From Deinococcus carri (GTDB lineage Bacteria > Deinococcota > Deinococci > Deinococcales > Deinococcaceae): 64,000 bases of DNA. The DNA lies in assembly GCF_039545055.1 (NCBI RefSeq), contig NZ_BAABRP010000010.1, forward strand, positions 1 through 64,000, read 5' to 3'. Position numbers and translations under genes: made by a program. Shown here in pieces: positions 46,660 through 54,419 of this stretch. Position 1 is the stretch's first letter, and every line of letters begins with the position of its first letter. Below the pieces are notes generated by a model. That model was given only the letters and a program-made list of their open reading frames with translations, was not told the origin of the DNA and made no database searches.

Positions 46660-47162
46660 GTTGTAGCCCCCCAGCGGGTCGGCGTTGCTGATACAGCAAA
46701 ACACCGCGAGAATCGAAGGTCTAAGCCTTGGTTCTCAGCAGCAGCAATTCGCCAGTTATGCGTTGTTGGGCGTGGGGTTCGTGGCTGGGTCGGTGGCTGG
46801 GGTCGAGGCGGTTAGGTGCGCTCTGCGCGGGTGCGTGCCTCAGTAAGGTGCCGTCAGTGTGCCGTGGGTATGCCCGTGTTGTGCATGTAGGTGGGGCGGC
46901 TGCGCCAATTTCTCGCCGCTCCAGCAGCGAGACACACACAGATTAGCACGCATGTTTACCGTAGACACGCACATCACAGCCCCGTTTCCCTGCCTCAACC
47001 GCAGCATGACCAACGTGACCAACCCGTGACCAACACATCCGCGCACGTCCGTTATCCAGAGCGTATGAAGCGGGGCGGTGAAGAGGCGAAAACGCCCTCT
47101 GAGAGGGGAAAAATGGGAAGGTGCGTCACCGTGCATTTTCGTCCGTAAATGACGCCGGTTCT
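46660..47162. other. Right end of the element, non-coding
   Basis: About 500 bases without a supported gene. It contains a G-rich stretch near 46763-46810 with four runs of three or more G (possible G-quadruplex), iterons at 47006-47034 and a T/A-rich segment. It may hold the element origin or the leftward promoter; I cannot identify the latter. Confidence 0.5.
47006..47034 (+). repeat. Integrase arm-type iterons, right end
   Basis: ATGACCAAC (47006-47014) and two copies of GTGACCAAC (47015-47023, 47026-47034), the same 9-mer as at the left end (39654-39689), located about 130 bases inside attR. Confidence 0.75.
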
Positions 47163-47216
47163 CCCTCCTAAGGGGCAGGCCACTGGTTCGAATCCAGTCG
47201 AGTGCACCAGAAAAAA
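47163..47216 (+). repeat. Attachment site attR
   Basis: Perfect 54-bp copy of the tRNA-Arg 3' half. It lacks the 5' half and cannot be a functional tRNA. Confidence 0.92.
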
Positions 47217-47241
47217 GCCCCGCCGGAAGCGGGGTTTTCTG
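47217..47241 (+). terminator. Original tRNA-Arg terminator (displaced)
   Basis: GCCCCGC/GCGGGG stem with TTTTCTG directly behind attR. A degenerate copy of this flank occurs at 58331. Confidence 0.8.
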
Positions 47242-47386
47242 TTGTGGGCAGAGAGCATGGAAAGGCCAATTTCAGCGGCTTGACAGTCGCACCACGTTGG
47301 CCGGGTTGCGCACGATCAGCTCAAGGCGGCAGAGGCCTGCTCTGTGCCGTAGGTGCGCGTGACGCACGCCACGCAACCCGTCTGGC

Positions 47387-47415
47387 TTGCGAAGAAATGG
47401 TCTGTCTGTTACTAT
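47387..47415 (+). promoter_or_regulatory. Promoter of the SWIM-MoxR gene cluster
   Basis: TTGCGA (47387-47392), 17-base spacer, TACTAT (47410-47415). The -10 is overlapped by the palindrome ATTACG/CGTAAT (47414-47419 with 47427-47432). Confidence 0.6.
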
Positions 47416-47432
47416 TACGTCCTGAGCGTAAT
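47414..47432. promoter_or_regulatory. Candidate operator over the cluster promoter
   Basis: Inverted repeat ATTACG-N7-CGTAAT starting at the last bases of the -10 element. A repressor bound here would block transcription of the SWIM-to-MoxR genes. The cognate protein is not identified. Confidence 0.5.
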
Positions 47433-47450
47433 TAAAAAGGAGCTTACGTA

Positions 47451-48821
47451 TTGCCCCCGATCCTCGACCAACTGACCGCCGACACCGCGCTGGCCCTCGC
47501 ACCTGACAGCAGCAGCGCTAGGGCGGCCCAGAAGCTCGCCCGTCCCGCCGGGTGGCCCAAGCTGGCCCGCGACGGCAATGTCCTCTGGGGCGAATGCCAG
47601 GGCAGCGGCACACACCCCTACCTGGTGGGTGTGGATGCCCGCAACGCCGAGATCGCCAGCAAGTGCAGCTGTCCCAGCCGTAAATTTCCCTGCAAGCACG
47701 CCCTGGGGCTGCTGCTCCTGCATGCCGCGCGGGCCGGTGAGTGGAAAGATTCCTCCCCGCCCCCCGACCTCGTCAAATGGCTGGGGGGCCGCGTGGCCCG
47801 GACTGAAAAGGCCGCGCAATCTCCCGGCGATGACGCTGATCCCGCCGCGCGGGCCAGGGCGCAGGCAAAGGCCCAGGCCACCCGTGACCGCAAGCGTTCG
47901 GCGGGCCTGGAGGACCTTGAAGTGTGGCTGAGCGACCTCGTGCGCGAAGGGCTTCAGGCGGCCCGTGCCCGCCCGTATGTCGACTGGGACCGGCAGGCGG
48001 CGCGGCTGGTCGATGCCCAGCTTGCGGGCGCGGCGCGGCTGGTCCGGCAGATTCCCGGGTTGCTGCATGACGAAACCGGCCAGGCCCTGACCGCCCATCT
48101 GGGGCAGCTGTGGCTGCTCACGCAGGGCTGGCGGCAGCGGGACGCCCTGGGCGAGGCCGAGCGTGCCGACCTCCTGACGGCGCTGGGCGCACCGCTTGAC
48201 CGTGCCAGCCTGCCCCAGGCCGCGCCGCAGGTCTGGCAGGCCCTCGGTTCGGTGCAGGAGGAAGAGGGGAAACTGAACGTGCGCCGGACCTGGCTGCTGG
48301 GCGAGGGGTCGCCCGGTGAAGAACCGAAGCTGGCGCTGCTGCTCGACTTCGCGCCGACAGGACAGGCCTTGCCCCTGCCCCTGGCCCCGCAGCAGCCCTT
48401 CACGGCAGCCTTGGCCTATGCGCCCTCAGCCTATGCCCAACGCGCCCTCGTGCAGGGGGAGGTGTCGGTGGCGGCCGCCCCACTGCCCCTCCCCGGCGGG
48501 ACGCTGGCCGAACTGCAAGAGCGCTACGCAGTGGCCCTGGCCCTGAACCCCTGGCTGGAGCGCATCGGCGCGTTTGTCGGCCCGGCGTACCTCCACCTTG
48601 ACCCGCCGCAGCTTTGCGACGCCGAGGGGCACGCGGTCCCCCTGAGCGAGCGGGTGGAACAGGCCGACCTCTGGGCCATGCTCGCCCAGGCCGAAACGCG
48701 GATGCAGACGTATTTCGGTGAGTGGGACGGCGTGACCTTCCTGCCGATAGGGGCCGTCTCCATGGAAGCGAGCCAGCCGGAGGCTGCCGGGACCCTGCAC
48801 GAACCTGGAGTGCCCGCATGA
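47451..48821 (+). CDS. SWIM zinc-finger protein
   Basis: A 456-residue protein with a SWIM domain: CSCPSRKFPCKHALGLLLLH gives C72-x-C74-x6-C81-x-H83. It follows an N-terminal region (GVDARNAEIASK) typical of SWIM proteins. The remaining 350 residues are helical, including a Glu/Ala/Lys linker (110-150), without a known enzyme motif. It starts with TTG at 47451, with AGGAG about 9 bases upstream. First gene of the five-gene system; the stop overlaps the next start (ATGA). SWIM domains bind DNA or protein, so it may be the target-recognition or adaptor component. Confidence 0.88.
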   Translation: MPPILDQLTADTALALAPDSSSARAAQKLARPAGWPKLARDGNVLWGECQGSGTHPYLVGVDARNAEIASKCSCPSRKFPCKHALGLLLLHAARAGEWKDSSPPPDLVKWLGGRVARTEKAAQSPGDDADPAARARAQAKAQATRDRKRSAGLEDLEVWLSDLVREGLQAARARPYVDWDRQAARLVDAQLAGAARLVRQIPGLLHDETGQALTAHLGQLWLLTQGWRQRDALGEAERADLLTALGAPLDRASLPQAAPQVWQALGSVQEEEGKLNVRRTWLLGEGSPGEEPKLALLLDFAPTGQALPLPLAPQQPFTAALAYAPSAYAQRALVQGEVSVAAAPLPLPGGTLAELQERYAVALALNPWLERIGAFVGPAYLHLDPPQLCDAEGHAVPLSERVEQADLWAMLAQAETRMQTYFGEWDGVTFLPIGAVSMEASQPEAAGTLHEPGVPA

Positions 48822-50275
48822 GCCGCGACCTGCGTGAGCTGGCCGTGATTGCCACCCGCGGTACCAGCCGGGCCGAGCTGCCCGCTCCTGCCGGTGCGCT
48901 GGCCCAGGCCCTGTCGAGTGTGCCCGGTGACACGCCCGAGGCCCGGCTGCTGGGCCGCGCCGCCCTGCTGGGCCTGCACGCCCGCGCCGGAGCGCCCCTC
49001 CTGAAGGCCCCTGCGCCGCCCGCGGCTCTGCCCGCCCCCGAACGTCCCATGCCGCCAGTCCTGGCGACCCTGCTGCCTCCACTGGTCCGCACCGACCCGT
49101 CGCTGGCTGCCCGGGCGCTGGACACGGTGTCCGCACGCGGCTGGACCCTAAATGCCGCGCAGGTGCTGGCCCTGTACCGTCAGGAGGCCGACCTTGCGCC
49201 CGCCCTCTGGACCCTGGCGGATTTGCGGGCGCGGGCTACCCTGGACGCCCATCCCCTGCATGGGCAGGCGCAAAAGGACGGGGAAGAAGCAGCCTGGGCC
49301 GCGAGGCTGGCAGCGTTGGCCGAGCTTCGCCGGAGCGGCCCTGCGCAGGCTGTACAGGACCTGCAAGCCCTCTGGGCCAGCCAGCCCGCCGACCGGCGCA
49401 AGGAACTGCTGGCCTTGCTGCGCCGAGACCCGCGCCCCGAGGACCGCCCCCTGCTGGAAACGGCGACGCGCGACCGCTCGCCCGAGGTGCAGAAGCAGGC
49501 CCGGCAACTTCTGGGCCACCTCCCCGGTGCCTTTCAGGATGAGTTGCTGGCGCTGCTGCCCCAGGCGGTGAAGGTCAGTGGCACGCTGAAAAAGAAGCTC
49601 ACCTTCGGGGCCTTCGACCTGCCCGCCGCGCTCGGCAAACCGCGCGCCGGACAGTACGACGACAGCGACCTGCACCGCTTGCTGGGTGCGCTGCCCACGC
49701 CGCTGATCCTGAAAACACTGGGTGTGGGCTGGGACGAGCTGCACAAGGCGGCCAGGGCGCATCACTGGTCCCTGGCGAATGAATTGCAGGAGCCGCCGCC
49801 TCCCGTGCCGGAGTCGCTGGACCCAGCCACGGCCCGCGCCCGGCTGCGCGACCTCGCCGGGCAGCCGAAGGTGTCCCCGGAAAAGCTGCTGGACGCGGTG
49901 CGGGCGCTGCTGCTGAATCCAGGGGCGGACCTGGTGGCAGAACCGGTCGACCTACAGGTCACCCTGGCCGCGCGCGCACTCAATCTCTTTCAACGTGAGG
50001 GCCAGAGCGGCGTGGTGCCTGGCCTGGCCGGTCTGCTGGGCGAGCGCCTCTCGCCCGACCTGACCTTGCCTCCGCCCACACCGCTGCCTTTCGAGCTGCC
50101 GCCCCTCCCGAAAAAGCTCCCCTCCTGGCAGACCCCCGCCGAATGGGAGGAAAGCCAGCGCCAGCAGCACGCTCAGAGGGAGCAGGCCGCCTTCCGGGCC
50201 TGGCGCGACCTGACGGACACCCTGCGCCTGCGCCGCGAGTGGCGTGACGCCCTGGCGGCCCATTCGACCCCCTGA
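48818..50275 (+). CDS. DUF5691-like helical-repeat protein
   Basis: A 485-residue, almost entirely helical protein. The middle part contains HEAT-like units (ADRRKELLALLRRDPRPEDR, LLETATRDRSPEVQKQARQL, LLGHLPGAFQDELLALLPQ) and a basic KVSGTLKKKLTFGAFD segment. The C-terminus (EEWEESQRQQ... region) is charged and probably coiled coil. In bacterial genomes a protein of this type lies between SWIM and MoxR genes. Coupled to SWIM by ATGA; 24 bases before moxR. Probably a scaffold; no catalytic motif seen. Confidence 0.75.
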   Translation: MSRDLRELAVIATRGTSRAELPAPAGALAQALSSVPGDTPEARLLGRAALLGLHARAGAPLLKAPAPPAALPAPERPMPPVLATLLPPLVRTDPSLAARALDTVSARGWTLNAAQVLALYRQEADLAPALWTLADLRARATLDAHPLHGQAQKDGEEAAWAARLAALAELRRSGPAQAVQDLQALWASQPADRRKELLALLRRDPRPEDRPLLETATRDRSPEVQKQARQLLGHLPGAFQDELLALLPQAVKVSGTLKKKLTFGAFDLPAALGKPRAGQYDDSDLHRLLGALPTPLILKTLGVGWDELHKAARAHHWSLANELQEPPPPVPESLDPATARARLRDLAGQPKVSPEKLLDAVRALLLNPGADLVAEPVDLQVTLAARALNLFQREGQSGVVPGLAGLLGERLSPDLTLPPPTPLPFELPPLPKKLPSWQTPAEWEESQRQQHAQREQAAFRAWRDLTDTLRLRREWRDALAAHSTP

Positions 50276-50299
50276 CCCTTTCCCTTCAAGGAGCCTCCC

Positions 50300-51400
50300 A
50301 TGACCCCCCCCCAGAACAACACCGCCCCCGAAGTCCTGCGCCAGCACGCCGAGCAGGCCTACGCCCACGAACTCGCTGCGCTGGCGCAGCACGACCGCTT
50401 CCCGCGCCCGCCCAAATGGAACCTCAGCCCGCGCGCGGTCCTGACGTACCTGATGGGAGGCCGGGCGGGCGACACCGAAATCACGCCGAAGTACGTGGGC
50501 GAGGCGCGGCTGATGGAGATAGCCGTGGCGACCCTCGCCACCGACCGCGCGCTGCTGCTGCTCGGCGTGCCGGGCACCGCCAAGAGCTGGGTGAGCGAGC
50601 ACCTCGCCGCCGCCATCTCGGGCGACTCCACCCTGCTGGTGCAGGGCACGGCGGGCACGGACGAGAATGCTATCCGCTACGGCTGGAACTACGCCCGCCT
50701 GCTGGCCGAGGGGCCGAGCGAGGCCGCGCTGGTCGAAAGCCCCGTCATGCACGCCATGCGCCAGGGCAAGATCGCCCGACTGGAGGAGCTGACTCGCGTG
50801 CAGAGCGACGTGCAGGACACCCTCATCACCATCCTTTCCGAAAAGACGCTGCCGGTGCCCGAGCTGAACACCGAGGTGCAGGCGGTGCGCGGCTTCAACC
50901 TGATCGCCACCGCGAACAACCGCGACAAGGGCGTGAACGACCTGTCGAGTGCACTCAAACGCCGCTTCAACACCGTGGTTCTGCCCGTGCCCGACAGCCT
51001 GGAGGACGAACTGAGCATCGTGACCCGCCGCGTCGAGTCGCTGGGTCGCAGCCTGGGCCTGCCCGACCTGCCCCCGGCCCTCGACGAGATTCGGCGCGTG
51101 GTGACGGTCTTCCGCGAACTGCGCGCGGGCGTCACCGAGGACGGCAAGACGAAGCTCAAGACGCCCAGCGGCAGCCTCAGCGTGGCCGAGGCCATCAGCG
51201 TGGTCACCAACGGCCTGACCCTGGCCGCCCACTTCGGCGACGGCGAACTTAGCAGCCACGACGTGGCCGCCAGCCTCATCGGGGCCGTGGTGAAAGACCC
51301 GGTGCAGGACCAGGCCGTGTGGAACGAGTACCTGGAAACGGCGGTCAAGAAGCGGGCCGGGTGGAAGGAGTTTTACACGGCTTGCCGGGAGGTGAGTTGA
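50300..51400 (+). CDS. MoxR-family AAA+ ATPase
   Basis: A 366-residue AAA+ protein. Walker A GVPGTAKS (residues 89-96; Ala-Lys-Ser variant of GKS), an EE pair at the Walker B site (IARLEELTR, 157-165, Glu replacing the usual Asp), sensor 1 NLIATANNRD (200-209) and an arginine finger in ALKRRF. MoxR ATPases pair with vWA proteins to remodel or load metal/cofactor on client complexes (RavA-ViaA, NorQ-NorD, CoxD-CoxE). AAGGAG lies 6 bases before the ATG. The vWA partner is encoded further on (54412), beyond the inserted vapBC. Confidence 0.93.
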   Translation: MTPPQNNTAPEVLRQHAEQAYAHELAALAQHDRFPRPPKWNLSPRAVLTYLMGGRAGDTEITPKYVGEARLMEIAVATLATDRALLLLGVPGTAKSWVSEHLAAAISGDSTLLVQGTAGTDENAIRYGWNYARLLAEGPSEAALVESPVMHAMRQGKIARLEELTRVQSDVQDTLITILSEKTLPVPELNTEVQAVRGFNLIATANNRDKGVNDLSSALKRRFNTVVLPVPDSLEDELSIVTRRVESLGRSLGLPDLPPALDEIRRVVTVFRELRAGVTEDGKTKLKTPSGSLSVAEAISVVTNGLTLAAHFGDGELSSHDVAASLIGAVVKDPVQDQAVWNEYLETAVKKRAGWKEFYTACREVS

Positions 51401-51435
51401 GCATGTCTTCACAGTGGGGAAAGGGCCGCCCCGTC

Positions 51436-51870
51436 TCAGCCTTCCCCCTCCTCCCGCGTCCAGTCCTCGTAGTGCAGCCCCGGCACGCGGGCAAACTCCC
51501 CGAGGTTGTTCGTGACGACCAGTGCGTTCAGGCTCTGGGCATGCCCCGCAATCAGCACGTCATAGGGGCCGATGGGCGAGCCGCTGCCCGCCAGCGCGGC
51601 CCGAATCCCGGCGGCGGCTTCGGCGGCCTCCGGGCCGAAGTCGAAGACGTCCAGGGTCTGCACCAGGGTCGACAGGCGGGCGGCATTCTGCTCCGGGCGA
51701 CCGCTGCGGCGCACCCCGTACCAGAGTTCGTGCAGGGTGACGCTGGAGATGCCCAGCTGGTGCCCTGCCGCCGTTACCTCCCGCATCCGGCGGCCCACCT
51801 GCTCCGGGCGGCGGTTCATGGTGAAGATGCAGATATTGGTGTCGAGCAGATAGAGCAGGGGCGGGGTCAC
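51436..51870 (-). CDS. vapC: VapC-type PIN-domain toxin
   Basis: A 144-residue PIN ribonuclease. Acidic residues in LLDTNICIF (Asp10), SVTLHELWYG (Glu48), GPYDVLIAGHA and the VVTNNLGEF segment form the metal site. GTG start overlapping the antitoxin stop (51867-51870). Such toxins cut tRNA or mRNA when the antitoxin is degraded. The pair is on the opposite strand to, and inside, the SWIM-MoxR-vWA cluster. Confidence 0.93.
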   Translation of the reverse strand: MTPPLLYLLDTNICIFTMNRRPEQVGRRMREVTAAGHQLGISSVTLHELWYGVRRSGRPEQNAARLSTLVQTLDVFDFGPEAAEAAAGIRAALAGSGSPIGPYDVLIAGHAQSLNALVVTNNLGEFARVPGLHYEDWTREEGEG

Positions 51871-52097
51871 ACCAGCGCTTCCCGCTCCTGCTGCGCCGCA
51901 GGCTGTTCCCGTTCGAGGGGGCCTTCAAAGGCCGTCAGGGCCTCGAAGATGGCCTGGCCGTCCTGCCGCTGAACCGGCGTGATGATCAGGTCACGGCCCC
52001 GGCGGACGATCTCGACCTCGCCGTAAGGCAGTTGCAGCTCCTGCGGAATGCGGACGGCCTGGCTGTTGCCACTCTTGAAGGTTCGGCTGCGCGTCAT
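51867..52097 (-). CDS. vapB: VapB-type antitoxin (AbrB/SpoVT fold)
   Basis: A 76-residue protein: N-terminal swapped-hairpin DNA-binding domain (TRSRTFKSGNSQAVRIPQE) and an acidic C-terminal toxin-binding tail. AGGTGA lies 4-9 bases before the ATG. An AT-rich palindromic region (GTATATAC, 52115-52122) just upstream is a probable autorepression site, containing TATACT as -10. Confidence 0.92.
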   Translation of the reverse strand: MTRSRTFKSGNSQAVRIPQELQLPYGEVEIVRRGRDLIITPVQRQDGQAIFEALTAFEGPLEREQPAAQQEREALV

Positions 52098-52114
52098 GGA
52101 TTCACCTCATCAGA

Positions 52115-52122
52115 GTATATAC
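52115..52122. promoter_or_regulatory. vapBC operator/promoter palindrome
   Basis: GTATATAC palindrome in an AT-rich 40-base patch between vapB and the rightward DUF5682-like gene. Minus strand TATACT is a likely -10 for vapBC. TACACT (52129-52134) on the plus strand may be a -10 for the rightward gene. Confidence 0.5.
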
Positions 52123-52172
52123 CGTAGATACACTATAGAACGAACGTTCCCCGTCCCTCCTGGAGTCCCGAC

Positions 52173-54419
52173 ATGGTCCAATCTGACCTCACCATCCTCC
52201 CCATCCGCCACCACGGTCCCGGTTCGGCGCGCAGCATGGCGCGGGCGCTGGAGGCCCATCCGCCCGCCACGCTGCTGGTTGAGGGGCCTGCGGACGCTGA
52301 CGGCCTGCTGCCCTTCCTGAACGACCCCGCGCTCACGCCCCCCGTCGCGGTGATGGCACACGTGCAGGGCCAGCCCGAACGCTCGGTGTTCTACCCGCTG
52401 GCCGAGTTCAGCCCCGAATTCGTGGCGATCCGCTGGGCACTCGCGCGCGGCGTGCCGATAGCCTTTATGGACCTGCCCGCCAGCGTGACCCTGGCGTCAG
52501 GAGAAGAGGAGACTCTCCCCAACGTCAATCCGGACGCTGAGGCCACCCCTGCCGACCCTGCCCCCGCCGACGCCATGTGCGAAGACCCTCTCGCGCTGCT
52601 GGCCCAGGCCGCTGGCTACAGTGACTTCGAACGCTGGTGGGACGCCCTGGTCGAGTCACGCGGCGAGGGCGAGGCCGTGTTTGCGGCCATTGCCGAGGTC
52701 ATGGCCGCGGTTCGCGAGGCTGAGGACGGGCACACCTCGGAGCGTGACCTCATTCGTGAGGCCCAGATGCGCCAGACCATCCGCGCGGCGCTGAAAAAGG
52801 GCAGTGTGGCCGTCGTGTGCGGCGCGTGGCACGCCCCGGCGCTGACTCCCGAAGTCCTGGCCCGTGAGGCGAAGGCCGACACGGCGCGCTTAAAAGGGCT
52901 GCCCAAGGCAAAAGTCGCCCTCACCATCACACCCTGGACACACGGGCGGCTTACACAGGCCAGCGGTTACGGCGCGGGCGTCACCTCGCCGGGCTGGTAT
53001 GCGCACCTTTATGGCACGCCCGCGCAGGTCAGCGAGCGCTGGCTGACCCGTTCGGCGCGGCTGCTTCGCGCGCACGGGCTGGACGCCTCGAGTGCCCAGG
53101 TCATCGACGCGGTGCGGCTGGCCGACGCCCTGGCGACCCTGCGCGGACGACACCTCGCGGGCCTGGACGAGCTGACCGATGCCACGCGGGCCGTCTTCGC
53201 CTGGGATTCCGACACGCCGCTGCGCCTGCTGTCGGAGGAACTGTTCGTGGGTGAGGCGCTGGGCAGTGTGCCCTCCGGCGCGCCCGCCGTGCCGCTGGAA
53301 CAGGACCTCACGGCCACGCTGGCCCGGCTGCGCCTGAAGCGCGAGGCCACCACCCGCGACCTCACCCTCGACCTGCGCGAGGATGCCGGGCTGAACCGCT
53401 CGCAGCTCTTCCACCGCCTGAACCTGCTGGGCGTGCCGTGGGCGAAGGAGGCACACAGCAGCGGCACGGGCACCTTCAAGGAGGCCTGGAGCCTGCGCTG
53501 GGAACCGGAATTCAGTGTGCGCATCGTCGAGGCGAGCCGCCACGGCAATACTGTGGTACGCGCGGCCCACGCGGCGGCAGTCTCGCGGGCGCGGCGGGCG
53601 GCGGACCTGGGGGAACTCTCGGCGCTGCTGGAAGTCGCGCGGCTGTGCGGGCTGCCGGGGGCCGCCGACTTCACGCTCGCCCGTCTGGACGCCCGCGCCG
53701 CCGACGCCGACACCGCCGCGCTGCTGCTGTCCCTCCCGCCCCTGGCGCGCCTGGCCCGCTACGGCGACGTGAGGGCGCGCGAGGGTGACGACTTGCGGCC
53801 CGTGTTCCGCACGCTGGTGGCCCGCGCCGCCGCCGGTCTGCCCAACGCCGCGCACGGGCTGGGGGAGGAAGCGGCGGGGGCGCTTCACGGCCAGCTCGCG
53901 CAGGCGGATGCCGCGGTGCGCCTCCTCGACGACCCGGAAGCGAGCGCTGGGTGGGTCGCGGCCCTGCACGCCCTGGACGCGGAGGGCACCGCGCCGCTGC
54001 TCCGGGGCGACGCCGTGAACCGCCTGCGCGACCGGGACCTCCTGGACGCGGGGCAGGTGCAGGCGCGGCTCGCGGCGGCCCTCGCGCCGGGGGCACCGCC
54101 ATTGGATGTGGCGGCGTGGCTGGGCGGCTTCATCGGCGAGGACGGCGGGACGCTCCGCCACGACCCGGCGGCGCTTTCCCTGCTGGACGCCTGGGTCACT
54201 GGACTCGATACCGACGCCTTTGGCGAGGTGCTGCCCCCCCTGCGCCGCGCCCTCTCGCGCCTGGAACCCCACGCCCGCAGGAGGCTGGGCGAGGAATTGC
54301 GCGGCCTGGAACGCACGGAATATGCGGCGCAGGTCAATGACGACCTGGGAGCCAGGGTGGTGCCGGTGGTGCTGCGGCTCCTCGGCGCGGCTCTGCCCGC
54401 TGGAGAGGCCCATGACTGA
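52173..54419 (+). CDS. DUF5682-like protein with TraB/EreA-type motifs
   Basis: A 748-residue protein. The N-terminal domain shows the motif order of the TIKI/TraB/EreA superfamily: ILPIRHHGPGSARS (H13, H14), LLVEGPAD (Glu37), ERDLIREAQMRQTI (R195, E196, M199) and VVCGAWHAPAL (G217, H220). Those families are metal-dependent peptidases or hydrolases, so enzymatic activity is plausible. Residues 300-748 are long, helical and Arg/Leu/Ala-rich with no recognised fold. GGAG lies 8 bases before the ATG. It has its own promoter region because vapBC divides the cluster. Overlaps the vWA gene by 8 bases. Confidence 0.8.
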   Translation: MVQSDLTILPIRHHGPGSARSMARALEAHPPATLLVEGPADADGLLPFLNDPALTPPVAVMAHVQGQPERSVFYPLAEFSPEFVAIRWALARGVPIAFMDLPASVTLASGEEETLPNVNPDAEATPADPAPADAMCEDPLALLAQAAGYSDFERWWDALVESRGEGEAVFAAIAEVMAAVREAEDGHTSERDLIREAQMRQTIRAALKKGSVAVVCGAWHAPALTPEVLAREAKADTARLKGLPKAKVALTITPWTHGRLTQASGYGAGVTSPGWYAHLYGTPAQVSERWLTRSARLLRAHGLDASSAQVIDAVRLADALATLRGRHLAGLDELTDATRAVFAWDSDTPLRLLSEELFVGEALGSVPSGAPAVPLEQDLTATLARLRLKREATTRDLTLDLREDAGLNRSQLFHRLNLLGVPWAKEAHSSGTGTFKEAWSLRWEPEFSVRIVEASRHGNTVVRAAHAAAVSRARRAADLGELSALLEVARLCGLPGAADFTLARLDARAADADTAALLLSLPPLARLARYGDVRAREGDDLRPVFRTLVARAAAGLPNAAHGLGEEAAGALHGQLAQADAAVRLLDDPEASAGWVAALHALDAEGTAPLLRGDAVNRLRDRDLLDAGQVQARLAAALAPGAPPLDVAAWLGGFIGEDGGTLRHDPAALSLLDAWVTGLDTDAFGEVLPPLRRALSRLEPHARRRLGEELRGLERTEYAAQVNDDLGARVVPVVLRLLGAALPAGEAHD

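Noticed and set aside
46763..46810. G-rich tract as a G-quadruplex
   Set aside because: Four G-runs exist but loops are long (3, 9, 9) and such tracts are frequent in DNA this rich in GC; not reported as a finding.
47163..47216. Second tRNA-Arg-like sequence
   Set aside because: Only the 3' half is present, with no D-arm or 5' acceptor strand; it is the attR site.
47280..47285. TTGACA as a -35 box for the SWIM cluster
   Set aside because: No -10 at proper distance (47303-47308 reads GGGTTG); the TTGCGA/TACTAT pair nearer the start is better.
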